Position numbers and translations under genes: made by a program
In this document: positions 35,765-48,235 of the stretch, piece by piece
Layout: the number at the start of each line of letters is the position of its first letter
How positions within the stretch are numbered: the stretch's first letter is position 1
Notes under the pieces: model-generated
What the model saw: only the letters and a program-made list of their open reading frames with translations
What the model was told of the DNA's origin: nothing
Database searches by the model: none
DNA from: Ailanthus altissimus
Taxonomy: Eukaryota > Streptophyta > Magnoliopsida > Sapindales > Simaroubaceae
Assembly: GCA_946807835.1 (NCBI GenBank)
Contig: OX327683.1
Location: 17,055,001-17,119,000 of the forward strand
Direction: 5' to 3'
DNA length: 64,000 nucleotides

Positions 35765-35899
35765 GAGCACGGGGGCTCAGCCAAGTTGGCTAAGCCCCCC
35801 AAGGACTCACATCCTCACCTGGGTTCGACTCTCCCTTCCCCCCAGGTGGTGCGGAAATGTTGATAAATTTGTAATCCCCCCTTCAAAAAAAAAAAAATA
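35765..35899 (+). mobile_element. tRNA-derived SINE with 17-bp target duplication
   Basis: A 135-bp element starting GAGCACGGGGGCTCAGCC. It has an A-box-like GGCTCAGCCAAGTTGGC, a B-box GGTTCGACTCTCC (about 35822-35834) and a 3' poly-A tract. The exact 17-bp direct repeat AATAAATTTGAGTAGAA flanks it at 35748-35764 and 35900-35916. Internal Pol III promoter boxes, an A-tail and a long target duplication show LINE-assisted retroposition. The exact target duplication argues for a fairly recent insertion. Confidence 0.95.
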
Positions 35900-36960
35900 A
35901 ATAAATTTGAGTAGAAACCTAAAACTAAATTCAAATATTGAAGAAACAACAACAATCATAAACATTTGACTTCTGAATTTGATTTGGAAAACTCAAATCC
36001 AAGAAATTTATCACAATTAAAAGCCTCGTGACGAACCCCATTAACATTAAATTGCCAAATTAACTTTCAATATTTTAGAAAATGATAAAACATAACAACA
36101 AATGGACATCAAAATCAGCACATTCAATAAGATACTTTCAAATCAATGCACAAGCAAAAATCAAATATCCTAAATGAGAGCGACAACAATTTTTTTTCAT
36201 TTTCAACTTAAATTCAGCCAATATGTTAATCTACTTAATAGATAATAAAGGATAGTTTAGTATATCAATTAAGAATTTTAAAGAGAGAGAAGGGAAGTAC
36301 CAAAACCACCGATTGGGCAAGAAGCAGCGACCATTAGCTCTTGCACAACGAACATTCTCGACTTCTTCATTACTGGCATCTTTTTCTATGTCTCCTCCTA
36401 GTCCAAAAAGGGTACCCAGATATGTATCTTTATTTGCTTCCTTCCATTATTTTGGGACATGAGAAGAAATGATACGGGAGAGGCGAAGGACTTGAGAAGA
36501 AATGATGATTAGGGTTAGAATATTTTTTTTTTCCTTCAATTTGTATAGTAATAATTCGGTGTGGGCGAAAGTATTGTAAAATTATTTTTTATTGAATTAT
36601 ATGTTAAAATGTGGTAATTTTTTATTGTAAATGTGAATAATAAAGATAATAGTAAAAGTGAATCAATGATGAAGGGTTTTGTTATTTTAATTTTAAAATT
36701 AAAAAAAAAAAAGAAAAAGAGCGTATGGTAGGAGTGGGATCCAGCAAACATAATGATTATGCTTTTATTTTTAAATTTAAAAATAATTATTAAATTATAA
36801 AATAAATAATAACGTGTTTTAAACGAATTGTAGTATACAAATACATATTCGACACGATTAATAAATAAATAATATAAATTTGACTTACTTATTAATTGTG
36901 TCAAATATTTTTATTTATATTTACTTAAAACGTGTTAAATAATCGTATTATAATCTATTT

Positions 36961-39800
36961 TATCAATTTTACACTAAAATATAAATTCCATTACTTGGTG
37001 ACTCAAGAAATTAATGAAAATACCGTATGAATTAAGATGATATCAGCATCGAGCAATAATAACAAAACAAACAATGTCAAGTCTCTCTCCATCCATGTAA
37101 TTTAGGGGTAAGACTACTACAATAATAGCCAAAAACAAAGCAATGACAGCATGAAGTTGCTCTTATGTAGCCAAAATAAGGTTAAAGGTCCTTCCCTACT
37201 CATCACTCAAAATCAAATTTATGCAGGCCATGGCCATGGGTTCAATTTGGCTTGGAGAGACGAGGACAAACTTGATAATACATCTGCTACAGACACCCAA
37301 GCGTTCATTAGCCTCGTGATTTGATCCAATGCCTAGCCACCTCCGTACAACACTCAGAAGATTTCAGAGACAAAATTTTTAATGAAAATGACTTTCCAAC
37401 GTTTTAGATTAATTTAGATGTTGCAGAAAAATAATATTGATATGGGTATGCATTGGAAATGTTGGCTACTTTCCGAGGTCAAAAGTGCAGTGAGAATTAG
37501 AAACACCCTGAAATCACATCGAATTCAAGTTATTTCTCTTGTCACAGACGGCAAATACCGATATATTTCAGTTAAATATTCTTTTTATATTTCGAGTGAA
37601 ATAACTATTTTTAAACACTGATATCAGATTTATGTGTGTGTTTACTATTTAAACATTAATATTAGGACTTTGTTCAAGTTAATTTTTTCCCCCATATTTA
37701 TGTTTATAGTACTTCTGTTATAAATGCCGTCCTTTATGCGAGAATTACCCATCAAAGAAATTCAAACTCGCACCTCGTTGAAAACATGGTGCCGACCACG
37801 GGGGCACTTAGACAATTGCCTGCATTTTTCTTAAACTTAACCTTTAAACCTCGTATTTATATAATCCTTTTAGTAAATTAGTTTATGGATTTATATTTAT
37901 GTTGGATTTTTTTTTCTCTTCTCTCTTTTATTTTTTTAACTTAACAATTTGTCAAATTTATAAATTTTTTAAAAAAAACTTTTACATAAACGTTATTTCT
38001 ATAGATTCTAAACTTTATTTATTTATTTTTACAGGCACTCGTTATATTAATTTCAAGATTTTTAACTTGATTCTAATATTATTTGTTAGTATTTTAACAC
38101 TCATAAATTATTTATAAATACAACAAAATCACATCAAATATTAAGAATAATAAATCATATAAAGAACACAAAAAATTTAACATAATTCACTCTACTTTGA
38201 ACTACATACACAAATAAGAGAATAATCAACATAATTTTATAATATAAAATATAAAATAAAAGATTACTCTAAATATTTTTTAAGTAACTTCTTACATAAT
38301 TTTTTTTATTGATCCTCTATTTTCTTTATATAATAAGTGATATTTAACTCCTGGTTGAATTTATATTCTTAATCTTTATACAATTTAAATTATATTTTTA
38401 ATAAGTTAAATCTTACCGCAAACTACTAATTTAAGAATCTCTTAAACTCATTTAAATTTGTTTTTAAATAATACTTTAAGTTTTTTTAAAATAAATTTGA
38501 TTATGATACCATTTATCTTTACAATGGTAACGTTCATTTTTATAATATATTATTGAACAGAAACAAAGATCAAAGATGTGTATTTAATGGAGGTCGTCCG
38601 TTAATGATCAGCTAAAGCAAACTCAACTAAAGTCTGCCAAAGAAATTGCCAGTGAAATTAATGAATGACAAACGAGTATCTGGGTCAGGTCAAAGCTGCC
38701 GTCTCAATTTTCCCTTCGGATCTCACATATTAAGCTGCACTTCAAAATATTTAGTGCCACTACCCTTAAAAAAATTGTTTCATTAAATTTTCTTCCTCGT
38801 GCTTTTCACACCAGATAATTATAATGTTAAAAGTTTTTCTTATAAGGGTTTTTTTTAAGAAATTCTTTTTTTTTTCAGATTATTTAATGAATAGTAAATG
38901 GGAACATTGATGTGTAAATAACTTATTAGATTTGAAACAATTAACTTTCATTTTAAAGCCACTCCCTTAAAAAGTTATAGGTCAAAGATGGTAGCTTTGA
39001 ATCTGAAATATTTCGTTATCACGTGATTGACAACATTATTTTTTTTTTCTCCATAGAATTTAACTTGCTCTACTTTTTTCTTTTCCTTTTTGTAAGAACA
39101 ACAAAACATACATTCATTGGGAGATAAAAGAAAGTCTATTTTTGCATAATTATTCCAACTAATAGTGCAAATTTGTTTTTTCTAAGAAAGTTCTCTCTTT
39201 TTTAAATTTTTTAAAGAATATCATCAAATGTGATTTTATTTATACTTAAATCTTCATTTGAAGGGATAAGGTTTCAGAATATCAGAGAGTAATAAGAGCT
39301 ATAATCTTATGACGTAATATTTGAGAATTTTCTCATTTAAAATTAATTTTACTTACGATATTTTCAAATCATCAATAAAAAGAAACAAATCATTTACGTA
39401 ATTTATTCGCAATGCATATGTCAATAACCTAAAAGTCCACTTTACAATAGTTGTAAATTCGAAGGCATGAACTCAGCATGAAGCAAACCAAAAAAAAAAA
39501 TTATAATATAATTATAATAACAACCATATAATTATTAAATAATCGAAAAATTCGGCCACGCTTTTGGTCTTCTCATATGTCCCTTCCCTTGAATATGTCT
39601 CAGATTCAACTAATCTTATTATATAAAAAATTTACATAAGATCCCAAATATTAAATTATACAAAATTTAACGAACTGTTGACTTAATTAACAAGTTAATT
39701 AACGTGTTCAAAAAAAAAAAAAAATTTAATTAATAAGTGGGGTTGCAGGAATTTGCATAGCATGCACCGGCCAACTAGCTAGCTAGCTTTTATATCAAAT
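36961..39800. other. AT-rich intergenic DNA upstream of the first hydrolase gene
   Basis: No coding region is supported. Short open frames here are AT-rich and have no family resemblance. The last few hundred bases are the probable promoter of the hydrolase gene. Confidence 0.6.
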
Positions 39801-39808
39801 TCTCTTTG

Positions 39809-39818
39809 TTATATAAAC
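39809..39818 (+). promoter_or_regulatory. Candidate TATA box of the first hydrolase gene
   Basis: GTTATATAAACG lies about 370 bases upstream of the ATG, which would imply a leader of about 330 bases. This is plausible but not confirmed. Confidence 0.35.
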
Positions 39819-40182
39819 GTATGTGATGAAGTTGTTTCTCTATAACTACGTATCCTTCTCATTATAGGAATTCATGCACTAGCGGGATTTGCTCATCAAT
39901 TTCCTTTTCTCTCTTTCTTATCTTGTTGCAAGTTTTTTTTGTAAGGCTTGTTGGAACTTAATTTCTCGTTGTGTCTCCAACTTTCCGTCGTAACTCGGTT
40001 TTGATTTTTCTGCTTCCATATTTTGAGAAATCTTGTAACATCGTTCCTATTCCTAGAGAAAAAAAAAAGTTTCTGATATTATATCATCGGGCAAAAAACC
40101 AGAAGAAGAAAAAGAAAACCCAGTTTCTGATATTATATCATCTGCAGAACAAATTTCTCTGCCAATTTCTGTGGTGTTTCCG

Positions 40183-42634
40183 ATGGTTGGTTTCTCATAT
40201 CTTGTTTTTGCTATACTTTCTGATAAATTAATGGCCTCTCATCGTTTTTTTTTTTGGGTTCGTTTTATTATGTACAGGCTCCTGAATCTGGTAATATCAA
40301 ATATGATGAGGTTGGTGTTTCTTAATTTGCTTTGATAAAATTATGATTTATCTTCTTTTGTTTGGTTGAGATAATGTTTTCTTTTTTGTTTTAAAAAATA
40401 AAAACAGGAGTTTATCTTGAATTCTCGGGGAGTAAAACTGTTTACATGTAGTTGGGTTCCGCAGAATCAAGAACCAAAGGCCTTAATATTCATCTGTCAT
40501 GGCTATGCATTGGAATGCAGCGTCACCATGAATAGTAAGTATTTTGACAAATTAAATTAACTTAATTTTCCATCTCTAGATTTGATTGTTATTAATTATA
40601 GTATAATCATCAGGTACCGCTGTTAGGCTTGCAAATGCAGGCTTTGCCTGTTATGGAATGGATTATGAAGGCCATGGAAAGTCATCTGGGTTGAGTGCTT
40701 ACATCAATAATTTCAATGATCTTGTTGATGATTGCAGTAATCATTTTACAAGCATATGTGGTTAGATTCAATCCTCTCATCTTCTTAACTATATTATCTT
40801 AAAAAAAGATATTTGAAGTTCTCAATTGTGTTGATGATCGAAATTTATTTCGTGGGGGCCTTGTTTTTCAGAAAAAGAAGAGAACAAAGGAAAGTTGAGA
40901 TATTTGTTAGGAGAATCAATGGGGGGAGCAATGGTTCTTCTGGTACACAGAAGAAAGCCAGATTATTTTGATGGTGCGGTCTTGGTGGCTCCTATGTGTA
41001 AGGTAATTATTGCCAAGTGTGTGTTTCTTATTAGAACACCATCGATCATCTCTCTGTCTCTGTCTTCAGTGCTTTGTACGTGTTCTTTTGCTCGTTTGAT
41101 TCTCTTTGAATGTGGGGTTCGCGTTTGGCAGCCTGGAAAAAAAAAATGATGGGGTCCTGGAAAATTGGATCATTCACACCTTGTTTACTTTTTCTTTTTG
41201 GTCTTTGCTTTCTGTTTTCTGATCAATATATTAATTAATGAACAGAGAACCCAGTTTAAAAAAAGTTAGCATAATATTTTTGCCCAAGGATTATATTACT
41301 AGAGTAATTGGTTGAATGTTACGTAGATGCAGTATCCCATGTTTTTGTTTATCTGTCAATATTGATCTTTATTTTGTCCAATATACTAACTTCATGGAAG
41401 CAGACAATTTTCCTGAGAGTTGTCAGGAAAATGATTCTACTCATCTAAAGGGTGTTGTAGCAAATAATATAATGTGATGGGCCATTTCAAATTTTATCTG
41501 AAAGGAAGGAACTATGATTCCTAGCAGCCAACTTTGAACATTTTGAAATGATAGTTTTTATCGATTTAGTTTAAACAAATCTGTTTGTTTATTGTTTCAT
41601 GCACATGATCTTGCATAAAAATCAGGGTCTACCATGTGAGTGTTGAAGCTTATTATTTACTAAAATTCAGCCCTCAGATTTCATTATTTTAGTATCACAT
41701 ATGAAGATCAAATTTTTATTTTTGAAACAGAGACATTGCTTGATCTAAATGCCACATAATTATTCATGCGCAGCTTGCTGACAATGTGAAGCCACATCCT
41801 CTTGTTATCACTGTTCTAACCAAGCTTTGCAAGTTTATTCCAACTTGGAAAATCATCCCCAGTCAAGATATCATTGATGCTGCATTTAAAGTGCCCGAGA
41901 AAAGAAAAGAGGTATTATTAAACATCTCAAGAGTTATTGTTCGGTGTAAACATTTGCATTTACGGATTGATTTCTAGAATCTTAAAACCTGCTTGGTTTA
42001 ATTTCTAGAAATCTTAAAAACTTGTTTGGCTTACAATTCATTTTCAAGCTTTTATTCTAGAAACAGGGTTGTTTTAGACTTTCTGTAATAATCTCAAATT
42101 AATTACAGATTAGAGCAAACCCTTATTGTTACAAAGGCCGTCCTCGCTTGAAAACCGGTTATGAACTTTTGATGGTCAGCATGGATCTAGAGCGAAGACT
42201 TGAAGAGGTTTGTTACAAACATTATACTGCTTTTCCTGAGCAAATTAAGATTAGAGGGTTAACTCTCTGTATTTCAACCAAATTTGGATAGCAGAGCAGT
42301 TCAAATATTTATGCATTCGGCAAATGTTGATTGATTCATTTTTTTTTTCACTATTCAGGTGACAATACCGTTCATAGTTCTCCATGGGGAAGAAGACAGA
42401 GTGACAGATAAAGCTGTGAGCAAGCAACTATATGAGGTGGCGTTGAGCTCGGACAAGACCTTGAAGCTTTATCCAGGGATGTGGCACGGTTTGCTTTACG
42501 GGGAGCCACCGGAGAACATTGAGATTGTGTTCAGAGACATTGTGAATTGGTTAAATGAGAGAGTTGCCAGGGGAATTTCAAGAATGGAGATGGAGCTAAA
42601 GCATAATAATGATGATTTGATAAGTCTAAAGTGA
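40183..42634 (+). CDS. Monoacylglycerol lipase-like alpha/beta hydrolase (copy 1)
   Basis: A serine hydrolase of the plant monoacylglycerol lipase / lysophospholipase-like family, which releases fatty acids from monoacylglycerols; the exact substrate of this copy is unknown. Eight coding exons: 40183-40185 (ATG alone), 40278-40310, 40408-40534, 40614-40760, 40872-41002, 41774-41911, 42109-42207, 42359-42634. Total 954 bases, 317 residues, all phases consistent. The oxyanion-hole motif is FICHGYALE, the nucleophile elbow GESMG is in LLGESMGGAMVLL, the acid is the Asp of HGEEDRVTD and the base the His of MWHGLLYGEP. No signal peptide or membrane segment is visible, so a cytosolic location is likely. 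The first exon was chosen because the paralogue has the same ATG-only exon and because ATG joins GCTCCTGAA in frame. The C-terminus is 15 residues longer than in copy 2. All catalytic residues are present. Confidence 0.93.
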
Positions 42635-43296
42635 GTTTGAAGCAAGGGAATTGTGTGCGAGTAATTGAAGATTTGCTTGATGCTAGTGCTAGATAGATGA
42701 AATCAGAGCAGGCAATGGAGATTGATTAGAAATTGTATGGACGCCATTGTTTTGGCATTTCGGTGCCTGAAATGGCTGAAAATGAAAACATATGTTGATA
42801 GTGATACAACGGATGTATTATAGACTTTCTTGCGTGAACAATGGTAAGTGTGAAAAGGGCACAAAGTTCATTGTTAGAATTCTAATTTTGTAGTTACAAT
42901 CCTATTTCCGATTTTACATCTCCGAAAGGCTCACAACTTGAAGAGGCGATTATAATTGAAATTGGAAACAGATGAAAATCTTTAATAGATCTATCTCTCA
43001 CCGGATAAAGTATAAACAGCCAAAGCCTTTTGTTTTCTACCAAATCAAATGAAATGCAGATTGTACCATAAAAGATCTACTGCATACGCTATCAAAGATC
43101 TATTACATTACAGGTACAGTCCTTATAAAAAAAAAAATCCCAGTAAACATCTCACTAACATGTCAAGCAAATAATCAAATCTAATCAATTCTACTTTTTA
43201 AACTCAAAAATAGATGCTAAAAGAAGGCAAAAAAGATTTAACCCTTCTGGTTTTTGTTTTTTTGTTTGAGAGGGATTTGAAATTTCAAGGCATTTC
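42635..43296. other. 3' flank of the first hydrolase gene
   Basis: Contains the probable 3' UTR (through about 42850). No other gene is seen. A short A-run lies at about 43125-43135. Confidence 0.6.
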
Positions 43297-43970
43297 TTTT
43301 TTTTTTTTTAGTAGTAATTATTTCATTACCCAAGAGTCCGAGGAATTTCCCATCCATAGTTGAGTACAGAAACTTTTGACAGCTATTTTAGCAAGCTTAT
43401 GAACTAAGATATTAGAAGATCTGGGAATGAAGTTCAAGCAAGTTGGTTCCTAGTATTCAACATCTGTTGAACATCTTGAACTAGCCACTTGATATCCTTT
43501 AGAGTGATTATGTTACCAGAGACCATTTCCAAAACATTTCTTGCATTTGATTCCAAAGCTATAGCTTGAAAATGCATCTTTTGAGCAACCTGCAATGCAA
43601 ATCTTGTTGCTTCTGCCTCAGCTTGCTTCACATCCTCCCAGAATTCAGAAGCAGAAACAGCTATAATAATAAAGTTGTCCTCGCTATTGAAAAATACCAC
43701 TCCCAACCCTGCCCTTTTTTTCTGCAAAGTTTGTGGCAGCATCTACTTTGATTCTAATCCATCCTTGAGAGATCAACAACTTTCCCTGACTACCCTCTGG
43801 TGATGTGTTGTGCCAAGAATACTTCTTGGTGTAGTCTTCATCTTGGAACGTTTCAAGGTAATCTTCGACTCTATTGATGAGCTTGCTTGGTGATTCATAT
43901 TTCCCAACAATGATTTGGTTGTTCCTTATTTGCCAATGTGCCCAAAGAATCATATCTATCTACTACATAT
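43297..43970 (-). mobile_element. 5'-truncated L1 LINE, RNase H end
   Basis: On the plus strand it begins with a T-run (43297-43309), the complement of a poly-A tail. The minus strand then encodes the RNase H-like domain found at the end of plant L1 ORF2: WIRIKVDAATN, QAEAEATRFALQVAQ, and LESNARNVLEMVSG. The usual LESDA motif has Asn in place of Asp, and a frameshift at about 43700 splits the domain. The 5' end is truncated near 43970. A very similar copy lies at 47520-47990. Confidence 0.85.
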
Positions 43971-43974
43971 TATG

Positions 43975-44813
43975 ATGTAATTCACTAAGATCAACTTTAA
44001 ATTATACCATACATGTCATTTAGGTATATGTCTGTTCTACATAGAACTCATAGTTATTACCTTATGATCATACATTAAACTATCCTAGGCTAAACACATG
44101 AATCCCTTTATCATGTTTCCGTAATCATTTATAATATTTACTAGATATAATAAAAGTAACAAACACAAGATAGAATGAATCAATTGTACGTATTAAGTTT
44201 ATAAACTAAGAGTAAATAAAATTCAACTACTTTTTAGGTTTAAAAAGTCTAACTCTAGATAAACAATGTTTAGCTCATCACAAAACCAAGAGTATCAAAC
44301 CAATTTATAAAGAACAGTAAAAACAAGAATATAATGATAAGAAAAGAGAAGAAAAACTAATCAAGAAGATATCTTAGGTTTAGACTTGAATCTTGGTTTA
44401 ATCTTTTAGTTTTGTGTTGTGAATTCTTTTTCTAAGTTTTTCCTTTCTAAAGTCTGTGTTTTGGCTATTAAAAGAATGCTTTTATAGGTATAAAAAACCT
44501 TAGGGTCAAGAGCCTTTAAATTCAAGTCGAAATAGAACTTTAGAAAGGGGATTTTTCATATGTCGCATTGGTGTCGTGGCGCTAAGACCTGAAACAACAT
44601 TCTGGTGCGTGGCCGGCTAGGCCTTCTTGTATTTTAAGTACAACTTCTTCGTTTCTTGTCCAATTCGCCTCCCGTTTATTCTTATTCGTTACATTTTTCG
44701 TCATGCACCTATTTATGATTAGAAACATAATAAAATATTCAAATATTTATAATTTAGAGCAAAATACGAAAGTTCAACGTACTGATATACTAGTGAATGT
44801 ATGCCCTTATCAG
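43975..44813. mobile_element. Truncated LTR of the TGAT...ATCA family
   Basis: Its right end GTATGCCCTTATCA and internal words (TTTAGGTATATGTCTG, GATCATACATTAAA) align with the solo LTR at 48236-49610. The left end is missing. It lies exactly between the two LINE fragments, so it may have been involved in their rearrangement. Confidence 0.6.
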
Positions 44814-44839
44814 CCACCTGACATCCTTTAGAGTGATTA

Positions 44840-47519
44840 TGTCACGCTCCAGACCCAAAAGATCCGACACACGACATCACTTACATTCATTTTAATTTCT
44901 TTCAGAATTATGACAATTGAATTATGACTGGGACAATTAATAAACCGGAGATACGCAGAGTTTTCTCAGAGATTAACACTCTACTACGTCACTAGTAGCA
45001 ACTTTATTACCAGAAGCCCAGAATATATTCATTGCAAATTCTTACTTAAAATCAACTAATAACCACACTTTGAAAACTTAAATCAAATTCAACCACACAC
45101 AATAAAATAATACATAAGTATTTATTCAATAGGGATAAACCAAATATCTTATCCTACGCGTCCCCAAATGAAACACTCAACAACCTAGTAACTTAGGGAA
45201 CCCAAGGAACAGCAAAAGTCTTGCCAAATCCGCTAAGCACACATGTACTTTATTTACCTGAAATCACTATAAACTATAATGAGTATAAAACTCAATAAGC
45301 ATACTAGTTTTTCATATATCAAATACAAATACATATATGTACAAAATGCATAGATATGATATGCTGTGATCAATCAAAATCATAATCTTATCAAATCACA
45401 TGTCATGTAAGCACTTACACATTCTTTCAAAACATATTACAGGAATATCATCACTCAACTACTACTTAGTAGGACTTACACATCACATATCACATAATGA
45501 GCCAAATGTCACTTGTAGGTGACATATCGTATGAGAGAAATAGTACAAGTGAGGTTTAAATTACACATATATAATGCTCAAGCCTGAAGGTAAGAGCCAA
45601 ACCCTTACCCTGATCATCGGTGAGTCATCTCACATGTACCAATACGCCACCACACGAATGTGATGACTCAATCTTTCTTTAGGTACCAATAGGATCCTCC
45701 CTACATACGGAACACATAACATATACCAATCCCAAAGGAAAGGCCACATATAAAGGCTCCACAAATCACATAAGATGCCTACTAAGTCAACAATGAGTTC
45801 AAGCATCCTCAAAACACAAAATATTTCTCATGGACATATTACACTTCAAAGCTTTCTTTGTTAAACACATTTCATTTTGAAAGCTCACTTTCAAAAACAC
45901 ATGTATGTCCATGCTCAATGTCAATGCTCACATTCATAAACATATGTCTTTCACATTTCATATCAAATATACTTTGACATAACATAAACATATTCCTAAC
46001 CACATTTACAAAATCATACATAACAATTACTATATTTATTGTGATTTCAGTAAAAAGTCTAGTATACTTACTTCTTAGCACCTTCAGCTACAAGGTTTAA
46101 ATCTCCTTAACCTATCAATGGAGATTAATCATTTCATAAGCCTCACAATTCACACAAAATACTTTAAATATCTTACAAAATTATACACAATGCATTTATC
46201 ATATCAAATTGGTCTAAATACTTAGTTTCTCAAAACCTGTCATTCTGACCACTTACACTTAACAAAATTTTCTAATACCTCAAATGATGTCCAATTACTC
46301 CAAAATCAGAATATATCATTCTTGACTCATATGTCTTCTTATATATGAATATTATATCAAAATTCCTACACAATTCATTCCATACACAACATCGAATCCA
46401 AACTACTAACATGACAAGATCAAGATATTTACTGAATAGTATTTAATCTTTCAATTTTATAAAATCATATACTAACTCAAAAATTATAAAACTATCACAT
46501 AATTACTCTTAACACATATCTCAATCCATGATAAATATTTCACTTCAAAATCACTGCCAAAAGTATTTTAAAACTATTTTATTTCATAGCTTTAAAAATT
46601 TATAAATCAAATACTGTAATGAGCTAACACTTTTTAGAAAATCATAACAATTTAACCACATTGATCTAAATTCTCACTTTTGAGTATATCATATTAGACA
46701 TATAAACTTATCATATTCCATAAATTTGTAATTTTTAAAGATTATTCAGCAGGCCAAAAATTGTTTTCCACTGTATCATACTGTTCACACAGGAAATTTT
46801 CAAAATTTCAGGGTTATTTTGGTAAATTCACTACAAATTCAATTTCCGGAATCTTCAATCGATTCAAAGTTTCAGATGATCCTAAACATGTCTAATTTCA
46901 TATACTCAAAATTCAAAACCAGAATCGAATCACAACAATTTATAAAATTTCTGGATCAAAAGACTATCAAATAGAAATTCTGTAATTCATCATGATTTAT
47001 CAAGCTATCTACATAGATCATCATCAATTTTTACAATATCTTACGAAATACACATCAAATCCTCAATTATACATATTTCCAGAAATAAAAAATTAAAGGA
47101 ATTAACTTAATTAACACCAATAAATTGAGAAATAGTTGTGATATACCTCTTAAAATTCAAAATTCCAATTTCTTCTTCTTTTTCTCTTTCTCTCCCCTTT
47201 ATTTCTCTCTTTTCTCACTCTAAAAGGGATAACTCGACCCAAAAGAGTGAATTAGGGTTTTAAAAGTGTATTTTTATACTAAGAGGCTAATTTTTGATAT
47301 TTATAAATTTGCCCCAAAAACGTTTAAAGTATTACAATTCCGTCCTTAAAATAAATCTAAAGTCTTGCAAATAAACCCAATGCTAATAGTATATCCTTAA
47401 CCTATACAAACACTACTAATAACAATACATAAATCATGTATCACTCACATACAAATAAAATACGTATATTTATATATATAAATACTTATTCTCACCGGTT
47501 GTGGATACTGGTTACTACA
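44840..47519 (+). mobile_element. Solo LTR, 2.68 kb, inserted in LINE RNase H sequence
   Basis: Starts TGTCACGCTCCAGACCC and ends GGTTACTACA, with an exact GATTA target duplication at 44835-44839 and 47520-47524. The LINE sequence reads through once it is removed (GAGTGATTA / CGTTACCAGAG). The start resembles many Gypsy LTRs, so plus orientation is assumed. No internal second LTR, primer site or coding region was found. It is therefore the product of LTR-LTR recombination, or possibly a long non-coding element. Confidence 0.85.
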
Positions 47520-47990
47520 GATTACGTTACCAGAGATCATTTCCACAATATTTATTGCATTTGATTCCAAAGTTATAGATTGAAAATGCATCTTTTGAGC
47601 AACCTACAATGTAAATCTTATTACTTCTGCCTCAACTTGCTTAATATCTTCCCAGAATTCATAAGTAGAAATAGCTATAATAACAAGGGTGTCTTCACTA
47701 TTGAAAATTCCCATCCCCATCCCCAACCCTACCATTTTATTTTATTTTTTTGCAAAGATTGTGGCAGCATCTACTTTGATTCTAATCTAGCCTTGATAGA
47801 TCAACAACTTTCCCTGACTATCCTCTGGTGATGTGTTATGCCAAGAAGACTTTTTTGTGTAGTCTTCATCTTGGAATGTTTCAAGGTAATCTTCAACTCT
47901 ATTGATGAGCTTGCTCGGAGATTCATGTTTCCTAACAATGATCTAGTTGTTCCTTATTTGCCAACGTGCCCAAAGAACCATACCTCTACT
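47520..47990 (-). pseudogene. LINE RNase H remnant, second copy
   Basis: Nearly collinear with 43510-43970 at high nucleotide similarity (shared words such as GATTCCAAAG, AAAATGCATCTTTTGAGCAA and TTGATGAGCTTGCT). It has more stops than the first copy. It belongs to the LINE body at 44814-51560. Confidence 0.85.
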
Positions 47991-48235
47991 TCATTTCCTC
48001 CTTTACGATGATTGCCTTCACTTGTATAATAAAATCCCATAACTACATCTTTTTAAGCTCTGACGTCAATTCTTTGTACTTCATATATTTTCATAACTTT
48101 TTGGTCTTTTTGCATTGCATTCAAGCATGGAAACAATTCTCTCACTCCTTATGGCATCTCCTACTTATCGGGCTATTTATAATCGTCTTGGAGAATAATC
48201 TTGTTGTTACGATAATTAAGTATAAAATTGCACTC

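Noticed and set aside
35765..35899. tRNA gene
   Set aside because: The Pol III boxes are present, but there is no cloverleaf or anticodon arm, and the A-tail with a target duplication identifies a SINE.
36536..36904. 122-codon minus-strand open frame rich in Phe, Ile, Tyr and Asn
   Set aside because: Low-complexity AT-rich translation with no domain; it spans possible transposon-end sequence.
37735..37830. Second SINE (GGTGCCGACCACGGGGGCAC)
   Set aside because: There is no B-box, A-tail or target duplication; only the GC-rich word is similar.
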